A stretch of 21,922 nucleotides of DNA, taken from positions 1 to 21,922 of the forward strand of contig CAZHRU010000045.1 in the NCBI GenBank assembly GCA_964535015.1, given 5' to 3'. The position numbers and the translations under genes were made by a program. The notes beneath the pieces were generated by a model. The model ran no database searches, was not told where the DNA came from, and saw only the letters and a list, made by a program, of their open reading frames with translations. Numbering within the stretch: position 1 is the stretch's first letter; every line of letters begins with the position of its first letter. Shown piece after piece: positions 9,601 through 16,100 of the stretch. The stretch is from CAZDUS01 sp964535015 (GTDB lineage Bacteria; Verrucomicrobiota; Kiritimatiellia; CAIKKV01; CAITUY01).

Positions 9601-10126
9601 GCAAGGGCAGCAGGGGCTCAATGAGGATGCCCGGATCCAGTACCGGAACCTGATGCGCCAGCAGGCGGTGGTTGGGTTTGCCAGCAGGCGTTCGGCGCTC
9701 AAGAAAGCGCGCAACGTGCAGGAGGATGACGTCAATAATGCGGCGGCGCCGGTGAATGAGGAAGCCCAGCCCGCTGCCCAGCAGGTCCAGCAGGGGCAAT
9801 GGACGGCGGACTATGGGCGGCAGGTGGAACGGCAGATGGATGCGAAAGACATTGGCAGTCTGAACCTGGTGGCGGACAAGTTGCTGGAGCAGCAGGCGGC
9901 GGCCCAAGTCCGGGCGAACCCGATCCGGATCACGATGCCGGTTCTCGGTCAGCATCTGGCGTTCTACCGGGAACTGCAGATTCATCCGGATAGCGAGATG
10001 GCCATTGACTTCAAGGCATCCAGTGGACGCTGGGGTCGGTTGTTGGTGTCGGTGGCGGCCGGGTTGGCGGTGCTGGGGTTGCTGATGGCGGCCATGCGGA
10101 TGTGGGGGATGCGGGGGCGGGCGTGA
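3626..10126 (+). CDS. Giant membrane-anchored secreted protein, internally duplicated; function unknown
   Basis: I do not recognise a named family. The 2166-residue protein starts with a signal peptide (1-21, ending NGLAES). Large beta-rich regions fill 22-860 and 1103-1945. Between them lie five membrane segments (about 863-885, 892-912, 963-985, 988-1008, 1010-1030), a charged cytoplasmic-type linker with a PPP run (1031-1080) and a sixth hydrophobic segment (1083-1100) that looks like a second signal peptide. A helical, Lys/Gln-rich region spans 1946-2035 and a last membrane segment 2135-2158. Positive residues flank the segments as the positive-inside rule predicts, placing both large regions outside. 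The halves align at a constant offset: W172/W1267, W239/W1335, G409/G1509, G577/G1675, W748/W1848. Each half has four similar modules (P...V.G....W...V.L......L.L.Y). It is the third gene of the sigma/anti-sigma operon, with AGGAAGGG at 3610-3617 as ribosome binding site, so it is probably a partner or target of that system. Confidence 0.85.
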   Translation: MKKILLGFVAILMVAVNGLAESKPAITVKSLGLSGDVKGENVSFTLVARVVVEEAGAVLELAEGKVVFADGGLPRGVSLVRDGHTYSAKFATRGEQEVTFSFAVTAERQGEWRKAYFTAPGSVIRRLKMVSDRADLEMHFGNAVQVTKQPVAGGGVEVDVFLAPGSPVDVRWKPQVQKLEGELAVACDGRTVAVAGVGALKMNTVFSYRIIQGVMDSATLALPEQLNVTQVTGEDIREWRTETTATGERLLKVSLSRPKEKVYTLRIEGERVLAAFPCGFDMPVIVPRDVIRASGFLMMGTDSAIKLLVDKSAGLNQIDAASFPKISEFSVAVPTRSVLAYQYAHLPFQMRMAAEDVVTVLTSDDRVMVAYEDNGVTVETALDVDVREAPTRDLVLETTTGWSVAQVQGVAVADYDVRDTATNRQILVTLKEAALGHTLLTVRMERTWNDGCAAFTVPRLKVRGARSERGYVVLRAEKGVRLRENKTEGLTDVHTASVPFRTPDAQRAYRFKDPGWDLQVLVEQADAAIHAEMFHLVSVGEGALYGSVTLTCRIEGAPVRRFVIKVPTAYQNVDFTGRDIRGWEREGDLVTVSLQEKVLGDYTLLMTYDQPFAYEGAELTAGGVEAVNAASEVGYVAIAGPASLSFQPESQRDPVVIPIAAEELPREYALLVNDPVLKAYKSVGAPHVVKMAVRRIGTQALLDHVADHIVFQTRISRDGEAVTEATYYVKNTAQQFLGVTLPGKAALWSAKVDGEVVRVLDDGKGMLLVPMKRLLDANTPLRVNLTYAEGYPKMKWFSSHTFRSPVSLAQSVFARWVLTGPEKLSLLPSGGNMAPPAMGGVGLTAVCQASWRMLAAMWHRATGTVVVGVIFVLVTIGCAYGIGRKGMGSVTGWGLVVLALAIGAIACLVALGEFHRVVRAVHDVTQGGGGVSRQVEFTKSVSLSDRELAVQVRVVPDWMGGSGGMVRLLLGGIAGALITVGALLRKQRPLWVALGLTVTLWGLAVIPVVVNVAAAGLLVGVPLVYWLALLRGVYRKGLASRSQVAERVGRKAREEDDRLPPPFSAASAGSGSEQAGGTEGGIRVGMLMMLAALTAVPCLAWPWGRTVTEVMPATASEIRSVEMQVEAPDPLREREGIARIDLTVKVEADRPVSFRVFPPTIVLTASSLDSRWSSLVADTNGYTVSLLTAGRRDLKFSGIATVNGSSGVWRLPLALPPHLKNAVKVTVPVGGWVVSAREAARFEVSDRDGRTTATMMLYDGRDTEILWQPRERATKLERVLFYCDLQTHAAVSPGLVSMTHVARYQIAQGEIQSLRYRIPEGSSVTAVEAPGLVTWRFDGDTRMVEALLDKPVSGDLTVTLTTQMAREGLPYDVVIMVPGVEGCARQRGSLALSSGNGVQLRVDEATLKGVSRMNVSDFSKDSAPVLQRRPPGGVPEIKMAYRYHDLPVAVPVRAEQVLPEVRVSEDAGLDISDERLVLTSRLAVTINRAGVFDLRLDLPERFDIETLTGDDVSHWDEVKEGGRGVIIHFNKQALGVRNINVVLGRMEKGVETLIKVPRIGVRDAVKHVGTLAVSGERGVRFLTQERDGVSEVHPKELGIEQAGYLAYRMLRPDWSVTLKTETLAPVVRADVLQRVEISEGMIHGRCFVQYKIDQAGVKVFRFKSPAKGVSLTVAGRNIAKVSEVDKAQGLWEVELQGKVENRYLLDVSYQQPVDPKAAKMMVVPVQTVGADSQKGYMVVFAAGRLQVKPTEVPNGLYPDDARSVPAVFGAGDLSDAILCYRTTREDYVLNLSVVRHDSADMLPAQVNSVRLTTVESEDGQRVTRVELQMKTGSLRALEARLPEGSVVWSVFVNGAAVMPLKTDGKLLVPLESARMSSEAGVELTYATRAGKDQWFGRQRLAGPQFNVPLTDVRWDVYLPSGYRYHGFGGTLLHKPEWHQDGVVAYNYEQETRNALFKYNARAEEVLKKGESLWKEGKQAQAKQALKEAVVFSQGQQGLNEDARIQYRNLMRQQAVVGFASRRSALKKARNVQEDDVNNAAAPVNEEAQPAAQQVQQGQWTADYGRQVERQMDAKDIGSLNLVADKLLEQQAAAQVRANPIRITMPVLGQHLAFYRELQIHPDSEMAIDFKASSGRWGRLLVSVAAGLAVLGLLMAAMRMWGMRGRA

Positions 10127-10131
10127 CGGGG

Positions 10132-10152
10132 TGTGAATGGTGAATGGTGAGT
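10132..10152. repeat. Heptanucleotide tandem repeat, 3 copies
   Basis: TGTGAAT, GGTGAAT and GGTGAGT follow each other directly after the stop of the giant gene. The 48-base gap to the convergent MgtE-like gene shows no clear intrinsic terminator. The same heptamer recurs at 20647-20667. Confidence 0.7.
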
Positions 10153-10174
10153 TGGGCTGGCCGAGACCGGGGGA

Positions 10175-11161
10175 CTATTGGCCGAGGATCAGGCCGGCGA
10201 GGGAGAAGTAGATGGCGATGGTGAATACATCCGCCACGGCAAGGGTGACGGGACCGGAGGCCACCCGGAGATCGAGGCGCAGGCGGTGCAGGAGAACGGG
10301 AATGCTGACCCCGAGAAACGAGGCTGTCAACAGCGAGGTCAGAATACCGCCGGCAATCACGATGCCGGCCGCCGGGTTGTGTTTCCATGCCACGGCGATG
10401 CTTCCGACAATGGCACCGGAGGCGACACCCAGGAGGAACGTGCGGCTCAGTTCGCGTTTCAGCGTCTTCCAATACCAGGCGCCGCCGGGGTTTTCGTGAT
10501 GAATTGAATGGGCGGTCAATGCCATGGTTTGCATGGATACGCTTTCCCCGAGGGCCAGTACCGGCGTCAGGAAGAAAGCGAGGATGAGACTCTTGGCCAG
10601 GGTGACATCAAACAGTCCGACCATGACGGCGCACACCGTTCCGCTGATGATGGTTGCGAGGAGCCAGGGGAATCGGAAGCGGAAGACGCTCCAAGCGGAC
10701 TTGCTCCGGGCCTCGGCGACTTGGACGCCTAGGGTTTCAAAGATGCTGTGGAGTTGTTCCCGTTCCTCGATGTCGAACATTTCCTGGGCAAACAGGCCGA
10801 CATCAACGACGCCCACGACGCGTTTCTGGCTGTCCACGACGGGGAAGGCCAGGAACTTGTGAAGGACAAAGAACTCGCAGGCATCGAGCAATGAAAAGGA
10901 ATCCGGGATGGCGACCACGTTCTCCGTCATAATCGAGCGGACCGGTGAATCCAGTGGTGAAGTCAGCAGTTTTCTGGTTTGCAGCACGCCGATCAGGAGA
11001 CCGGCCTCATCGACGACATAGAAATAGACGAGGGAACCATCCTTGGCGGCCGTACGGATGCTGTCGAGCGCCTCCTGGACGGTCTGGTTGGCGTGAAGCG
11101 CCATGAAATCCGTCCGGGCGTGCTGCATGACCGGATCATCGAGATTATCCATTGGTGTCAT
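10175..11161 (-). CDS. mgtE: MgtE-like divalent cation transporter lacking the N-terminal domain
   Basis: Counting from the ATG at 11161 the protein has 328 residues. Two CBS domains lie at about 13-68 and 77-130 and a five-helix MgtE/SLC41 membrane domain at about 163-328. The last helix keeps the ASGP...D pattern with the conserved aspartate (D311). Family members import or export magnesium, with the CBS pair gating the pore. The MgtE_N domain, present in the usual protein of about 450 residues, is absent. The helix that usually reads GMGGNAGTQ here reads ALGESVSMQ (203-211), so selectivity may differ. A longer frame reaches 11326 but would overlap the upstream exonuclease, and its extra residues are Arg/Pro-rich antisense-like sequence. 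It lies 29 bases downstream of the exonuclease and is probably co-transcribed. The ribosome site is weak, and an ATG at 11152 is possible. Confidence 0.85.
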   Translation of the reverse strand: MTPMDNLDDPVMQHARTDFMALHANQTVQEALDSIRTAAKDGSLVYFYVVDEAGLLIGVLQTRKLLTSPLDSPVRSIMTENVVAIPDSFSLLDACEFFVLHKFLAFPVVDSQKRVVGVVDVGLFAQEMFDIEEREQLHSIFETLGVQVAEARSKSAWSVFRFRFPWLLATIISGTVCAVMVGLFDVTLAKSLILAFFLTPVLALGESVSMQTMALTAHSIHHENPGGAWYWKTLKRELSRTFLLGVASGAIVGSIAVAWKHNPAAGIVIAGGILTSLLTASFLGVSIPVLLHRLRLDLRVASGPVTLAVADVFTIAIYFSLAGLILGQ

Positions 11162-11190
11162 GGTTGCGGTCTCAAGGGCGAGAGGGTTGG

Positions 11191-12024
11191 TCAATCGCTG
11201 TCGGCTTCCTTCAGTACGCCTAATTGGTCGGTCAGGGCGGCGCCGATGGGGTCGATCTTTTTGCCTTCCAGGATTTTGGTGACGATGGCCTTGGTATCGC
11301 TGGCGAAGTCGCCGCGGAGTATCCATTTCAGGAATCCCGGGTCATTACGGGCGAGGGTGCTTAGTTTCTCGCCCTTTTTCTTGCCGAAGTTGATGGCGAT
11401 TTCGCCGTCGATCCAGCGCAGTTTACCGTCGCGGTCGACCCAACTGGGGTCGCGCAAGTCGCAGTACTTGGCCAGTTCATCCATGGTGGCGGGCAAGTCG
11501 CTATAGCGTTCCAACTGGCCTTCGAGGACGCGGACAGTGGCGAGGGCGTCGGCCTCGGCCTGATGTCCGTCCAGGAAGAGTTCATTGCAGTAGAAGGCGA
11601 GGGCGGCCTTGAGGTCGCGCGGTTCCCGTTTGTGGTAGATCCGCTGGGCGTCAATGACGCGACGGCTGGAGACATCGAAGGCGACGCCGGCGCGGAGGAA
11701 CTCCTCGATGAGCATGGGGATATCGAAGCGGATGACATTGTAGCCAGCGAGGTCGCACCCTTCGATGAGTTGGAGGATTTTGGCGGAGAGTTCTTTGAAG
11801 GGGGGGGCCCCAGCGACTTTTTCGTTGGTGATGCCGTGGATGGCGATGGCTTCGGCGGGGATGGGGATGCCAGGGTTGATGAGGAAGGTATGGATTTCCC
11901 GTTCGCCCTTCGGGGGGAGGAGTTTGATCAGGGAAAGTTCAATGATGCGGTCGGCGCGCGGGTTAGTGCCCGTCGCCTCGATATCAAAAACCACCAACGG
12001 TCGTTCCAGGTTCCATTTATACAT
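11191..12024 (-). CDS. DnaQ-like 3'-5' exonuclease (DEDDh family)
   Basis: A 277-residue protein with all five catalytic residues of the DEDDh exonuclease fold: D14 and E16 in VVFDIEATG, D101 in NVIRFDIPML, and H154/D159 in HQAEAD. The fold removes 3' nucleotides in proofreading, repair or RNA turnover; the substrate is not shown by sequence. The C-terminal stretch with INFGKKKGEKL and DPGFLKWILRGDF resembles the tail domain seen in ExoX-like exonucleases. The ATG at 12024 is chosen because GGAGA sits just upstream and a good promoter ends at 12047. The frame is open to 12150, but that extension would run through the promoter and the divergent gene's start. It is probably the first gene of a two-gene unit with the MgtE-like transporter; no functional link is evident. 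Confidence 0.9.
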   Translation of the reverse strand: MYKWNLERPLVVFDIEATGTNPRADRIIELSLIKLLPPKGEREIHTFLINPGIPIPAEAIAIHGITNEKVAGAPPFKELSAKILQLIEGCDLAGYNVIRFDIPMLIEEFLRAGVAFDVSSRRVIDAQRIYHKREPRDLKAALAFYCNELFLDGHQAEADALATVRVLEGQLERYSDLPATMDELAKYCDLRDPSWVDRDGKLRWIDGEIAINFGKKKGEKLSTLARNDPGFLKWILRGDFASDTKAIVTKILEGKKIDPIGAALTDQLGVLKEADSD

Positions 12025-12046
12025 GAATTTCTCCACAAGGGTGGGA

Positions 12047-12075
12047 ACCATAGCGCACATGGGGCGGAAAAGCAA
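12047..12075 (-). promoter_or_regulatory. Sigma-70-type promoter for the exonuclease / MgtE-like unit
   Basis: On the minus strand, TTGCTT (12075-12070) and TATGGT (12052-12047) are separated by exactly 17 bases. Transcription would start near 12040, leaving a leader of about 16 bases with the GGAGA ribosome site before the ATG at 12024. Confidence 0.6.
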
Positions 12076-12092
12076 CGTGGTGTAGAAAAGAC

Positions 12093-12120
12093 TTGCCTGA
12101 TGGCCGGGTGCGCTTATCAT
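12093..12120 (+). promoter_or_regulatory. Possible sigma-70-type promoter for the outer-membrane-like protein
   Basis: TTGCCT (12093-12098) and TATCAT (12115-12120) are 16 bases apart. The predicted start, near 12127, falls right at the ATG at 12128. No Shine-Dalgarno sequence is visible, so a leaderless transcript is possible. Confidence 0.4.
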
Positions 12121-12127
12121 GGCCGAC

Positions 12128-12658
12128 ATGAATACTAAAAGAAGTTCCATGGTTGCGGGATTGGTGTGCGGGTTGGTGTTGGCGGCGGTGATGCAGGCGG
12201 GTGCCCAGAGTAGTATGCTGGGAGTCGGCGGGCGTTATCATCAGCAACATTCAGCCTTTATCGCCTTGCCTTATGCGGAAGGCGATCTGTCGTATGGTCT
12301 GCTGTACGAGGCACTTGAGAAGGGCACGAGTGTGTTGCAGATCGGGTGTTCGATGACCCCGGAGTTCAAGGAGAACGACACGCTTGACTATGCCGTCACG
12401 CCTGAACTCAATCTGTTGATGCAGGATCGCATCTTCCAGGGCGGGGTTGGCGTCATGTCTTCCTACCTGAGTAAGACGGTGGGGGAAAGCGACTGGATGG
12501 ATCTCTACTGGCAACTCCTGTTGGGTGTACGGTTGGATCTCAGCAAGGCGATGTCGCTGCAGGTCAATGCCAGTTATGTGTTTGAGTCATGGGGTGATTT
12601 GGGCGATTTTGACGCGGGTGACATCGAAGGCGTGGCTTACATCAGTTTCGCGCTTTGA
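12128..12658 (+). CDS. Small secreted, probable outer-membrane beta-barrel protein of unknown function
   Basis: A 176-residue protein with a clear signal peptide: Lys/Arg start (MNTKRSS), hydrophobic core and probable cleavage after AGA near QSS. The mature part has alternating strands with aromatic residues and ends VAYISFAL, similar to the C-terminal strand of outer-membrane barrels. Eight-stranded barrels have about this length, but I cannot name a family. The ATG at 12128 is favoured because it fits the predicted transcription start and gives a textbook signal peptide; ATG at 12119 (adding MAD) is the alternative. The gene is divergent from the exonuclease and is followed by its own terminator, so it appears monocistronic. 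Confidence 0.75.
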   Translation: MNTKRSSMVAGLVCGLVLAAVMQAGAQSSMLGVGGRYHQQHSAFIALPYAEGDLSYGLLYEALEKGTSVLQIGCSMTPEFKENDTLDYAVTPELNLLMQDRIFQGGVGVMSSYLSKTVGESDWMDLYWQLLLGVRLDLSKAMSLQVNASYVFESWGDLGDFDAGDIEGVAYISFAL

Positions 12659-12678
12659 GCCGAGGCAGGGCGTTTTCG

Positions 12679-12709
12679 GGGAGATGGCCTGAGGGTCATC
12701 TCCCTTTTT
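12679..12709 (+). terminator. Intrinsic terminator after the outer-membrane-like gene
   Basis: GGGAGATG (12679-12686) pairs with CATCTCCC (12697-12704), and three more inner pairs (one G-U) leave a 4-base TGAG loop. The stem is followed at once by TTTTTA. It starts 20 bases after the stop codon. Confidence 0.9.
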
Positions 12710-12726
12710 ATTGGCTGAAACGAGAT

Positions 12727-12755
12727 TTGATTGGCGGCGGGGATTGTCCTATGAT
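12727..12755 (+). promoter_or_regulatory. Sigma-70-type promoter for trpR-ileS
   Basis: TTGATT (12727-12732) and TATGAT (12750-12755) are separated by 17 bases, just past the terminator of the preceding gene. Transcription would start near 12762, giving a leader of about 48 bases. I see no T-box-like structure or obvious operator in this short leader. Confidence 0.65.
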
Positions 12756-12809
12756 TCGCGGCCTAATGAAGTTTGCAACAGAACAACGGCAGGCGGGACG
12801 GGAGCGAGG

Positions 12810-13115
12810 ATGAAGCGTCCGGGTCCCAGTGAAGCCGCGTTGCGCGAGTTGGCGCGGGTCTTGAGCCGGTTGGACAGCGCTTCGGAGGTGTACGAGGTGC
12901 TGTATGCGTTATTGACGGCGCGGGAGCGCGAGAAGATTGCGTTGAGGTGGCGATTGGTGGAACTCCTTGAACGGGGGGTGGCCCAGCGCACGATCGCGGT
13001 CGAACTGGGTGTCAGTTTGTGCAAGATCACGCGCGGGTCCCATGAATTGAAGTATGGTCCCAAGGGGTTCCGCAAGGCAATCCGGCGGGCGGTGAAGCAG
13101 CAAGGACAGGGGTAA
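12810..13115 (+). CDS. trpR: TrpR-family transcriptional repressor
   Basis: A 101-residue all-helical protein matching the Trp repressor fold: N-terminal dimerisation helices, then LLTAREREKIALRWRLVELL and the helix-turn-helix ERGVAQRTIAVELGVSLCKI followed by TRGSHELKYG. The ITRGS recognition-helix motif is shared with E. coli TrpR (ATITRGSNSL), and the length fits the family (about 95-108). TrpR binds operator DNA when tryptophan is bound; YerC-type relatives have other or unknown ligands, so the effector here is not proven. The ATG at 12810 is preferred over a frame start at 12711 because GGAGCGAGG directly precedes it and the promoter lies between. It ends 4 bases before ileS, with which it should be co-transcribed, instead of sitting with trp genes. 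Confidence 0.85.
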   Translation: MKRPGPSEAALRELARVLSRLDSASEVYEVLYALLTAREREKIALRWRLVELLERGVAQRTIAVELGVSLCKITRGSHELKYGPKGFRKAIRRAVKQQGQG

Positions 13116-13119
13116 GGGC

Positions 13120-16100
13120 ATGACGTTTGACCCGGTGGCGCGAAAAGTTGACTTTCCGGCGATGGAGCGGGAGATTCTGGATTTCTGGAAGCAGGCGAGT
13201 GTGTTCGAGCGCTCGTTGCGGCAGCGGGAGGGGGCCCCGGAGTATGTGTTTTATGACGGGCCTCCGTTCGCCACAGGGTTGCCCCATTACGGGCACTTGC
13301 TGGCGGGCACCATCAAGGACATTGTCCCCCGATACCAGACCATGCGCGGGCATTATGTGAAACGGCGGTTTGGCTGGGACTGTCACGGACTGCCGGTGGA
13401 GTATGAAGTCGAGCAGGATTTGAAGATCAGCGGGAAGCGGGATATTGAGACGCTGGGAGTGGACGTATTCAACGAGCGGTGTCGCAGCATCGTATTACGT
13501 TACACGAAGGAATGGCGCGAGATTGTGACCCGCATGGGGCGATGGGTGGATTTCGACCATGATTACAAGACGATGGATCCCGCTTACATGGAGTCCATCT
13601 GGTGGGTGTTCCAGGAGTTGTGGACGAAGGGGCTGATTTACGAAGGGCACCGGATTGTGCCGTACTGTCCGCGCTGTACGACGCCGCTTTCGAATTTTGA
13701 AACCAATCAGGGGTATGCGGATGTCCAGGATCCGGCGATTACGATCCGGTTCAAGGTGGAGGGGGCGGCTGACACATATGTGCTGGCCTGGACAACCACG
13801 CCCTGGACGCTACCTTCCAACATGGCGCTGGCGGTGGGGAGTGAAATCGCCTATGCCAAGATCCGGGATGGCGGGGACACGTATTACCTGGCGAAGGACC
13901 GGCTGGCGGCCTACTACAAGAAGGGCGCGGCCTATGAAGTGATCGAGGAGGTGGCGGGGTCGAGGCTGGTGGGGATGCGGTACGAGCCGTTATTCCCTTT
14001 CTTTGCCGGCCTGCGGGCCCGAGGGGCGTTTCGGGTTATCGCGGGGGACTTTGTGTCGACCGAGGACGGGACGGGTGTGGTGCATGTGGCGCCGGGGTTT
14101 GGTGAGGACGATTACCGGGTGGGGAAGACGGAGGGACTGCCGGCGCCCTGTCCGGTGGACGAGGAGGGGCGTTTCACGGCGGAGGTGGCGGACTATGCGG
14201 GGCGGGCGGTGAAGGAGGCGGATGCCGATATCATTCGGCGTCTGAAACAGGAGGGCAAACTGGTTCATCAGGGTGTCATCAACCACAGTTATCCGCACTG
14301 CTGGCGTTGTGACAATCCCTTGATCTATCGGGCGATTGCCGCCTGGTACGTCAGGGTGGAGCAGATTCGCGACCGCATTCTTGAGGCCAACCGCCAGACG
14401 ACGTGGATGCCGGCGCACCTGAGGGATGGGCGGTTCGGGAAATGGCTTGAGCAGGCCCGGGACTGGAATATCTCCCGTAACCGGTACTGGGGCACACCGC
14501 TCCCGGTCTGGCGCAGCGAGGACGGCAAGGAAGTGGTTTGTGTCGGCTCCCGCGCGGAGTTGGAGAGGCTCTCGGGGGTCAAGGTGGACGACCTGCACAA
14601 GCACTTTGCCGACAAGATTGAGATCCCCTCGAAGGAGGGGCGGGGGCCTCTGCGCCGCATTCCCGAGGTGTTGGACTGCTGGTTTGAGAGCGGGGCGATG
14701 CCTTATGCGCAGGCCCATTATCCCTTCGAGAACCGGGAACAGTTTGAGACGCATTTTCCGGCGGACTTTATTGCCGAGGGGTTGGACCAGACGCGCGGCT
14801 GGTTCTACACACTGATGGTGCTATCGACGGCGCTGTTTGACCGGCCAGCCTTCCGAAACGTGGTGGTCAACGGTCTGGTGTTGGCGGAGGATGGGCGGAA
14901 GATGAGCAAGCGGCTCAAGAACTATCCCGACCCGTCCCTGCTGATCGACACCTACGGGGCGGATGCTTTGCGCTTGTACTTGATCAATTCGCCGGTGGTC
15001 CGGGCCGAGGATCTGAGGTTCTCGGAGACAGGGGTGCAGGAGTTGATGCGGAACCTGTTGATCCCGTTGTGGAACGCGTACGGTTTCTTCGTGACCTATG
15101 CCACGGTGGACGGGTGGACGGCGGCCAAGCGGACGGGCAGGCCGAGTACCAACCTGCTGGACCGGTGGATCCGGAGTTCCATGGAAAGTCTATCGATGGG
15201 CGTCACGACGGCCATGGATGGGTACGACCTGCAGGGGTCGGTGCGACCGTTTGTCCGGTTCATCGAAGATTTGACCAACTGGTACATTCGCCGGAGCCGA
15301 CGCCGGTTCTGGAAGTCGCAGGATGATGGCGACAAGGCGGATGCGTACGAGACGCTGCACTACGTGCTGTTACAGCTTTCGCAAATCGCGGCGCCGTTCA
15401 TTCCGTTCATGAGTGACGCCATCTACCGGAATCTAAGGATGGCGGGCATGCCGGAATCGGTCCATTTGTGTGATTTCCCGAAGGGGGATGCCACGCAGCG
15501 TGATGAGGCCCTGGAGCGGCAGATGGCGGCGGTGATGACGGTGGTGTCGCTGGGGAGGACTTTGCGGGCGGCGCATGATCTCAAGGTGCGGCAGCCGCTC
15601 CTGCAGTTGCATGTGGCCTGCCGGAACCCAGAACTGCTGGCGGGGATCGCGGAACTCAAGGACATCATCCTGGATGAGTTGAATGTGAAGCGGGCGGAAT
15701 TCCGGGCGCATGAGTCCGCCTTTGCGACGGTGAAGGCCAAGGCCAATTTTGCGCGGCTTGGGCCGCGGTTGGGGCCCCAGGTAAAGAAGGCGGCCGGTGT
15801 GATTGCCGGGCTTTCCTGCGAACAGGTGGAGACTCTGGCGGGCGGTGAGACGCTGGACGTGGAGATTGCCGGTCAGGGCGTGGTATTGACGCCGGATGAC
15901 GTGGTGATCGAGCATCTGCCGCACGAAGGCAGTGTGGTGGCGGCGGAAGGCGGAATTGTGGTGGCGCTCGACAAGGCCCTGACGCCGGAGTTGATCGAGG
16001 AGGGGTTGGCCCGGGAGTTTGTCAGCAAACTGCAGAACATGCGCAAGACGGCGGATTTGGAGGTTACGCAGCGCATCAATGTCCGGTTCTCGGGCGACGA

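Noticed and set aside
8708..9985. Long minus-strand open frame (425 codons) opposite the giant gene, and similar ones at 4121-5230, 7565-8577 and 2198-3256
   Set aside because: They are rich in Arg, His and Pro, have no recognisable domain, and lie wholly antisense to well-supported genes; this is expected in high-GC coding sequence.
11162..11326. N-terminal extension of the MgtE-like protein
   Set aside because: The extension is Arg/Pro-rich, overlaps the exonuclease gene and does not resemble the MgtE_N domain.
12756..12809. T-box riboswitch ahead of ileS
   Set aside because: The leader is only about 48 bases, lacks a T-box sequence and a terminator, and trpR lies between it and ileS.
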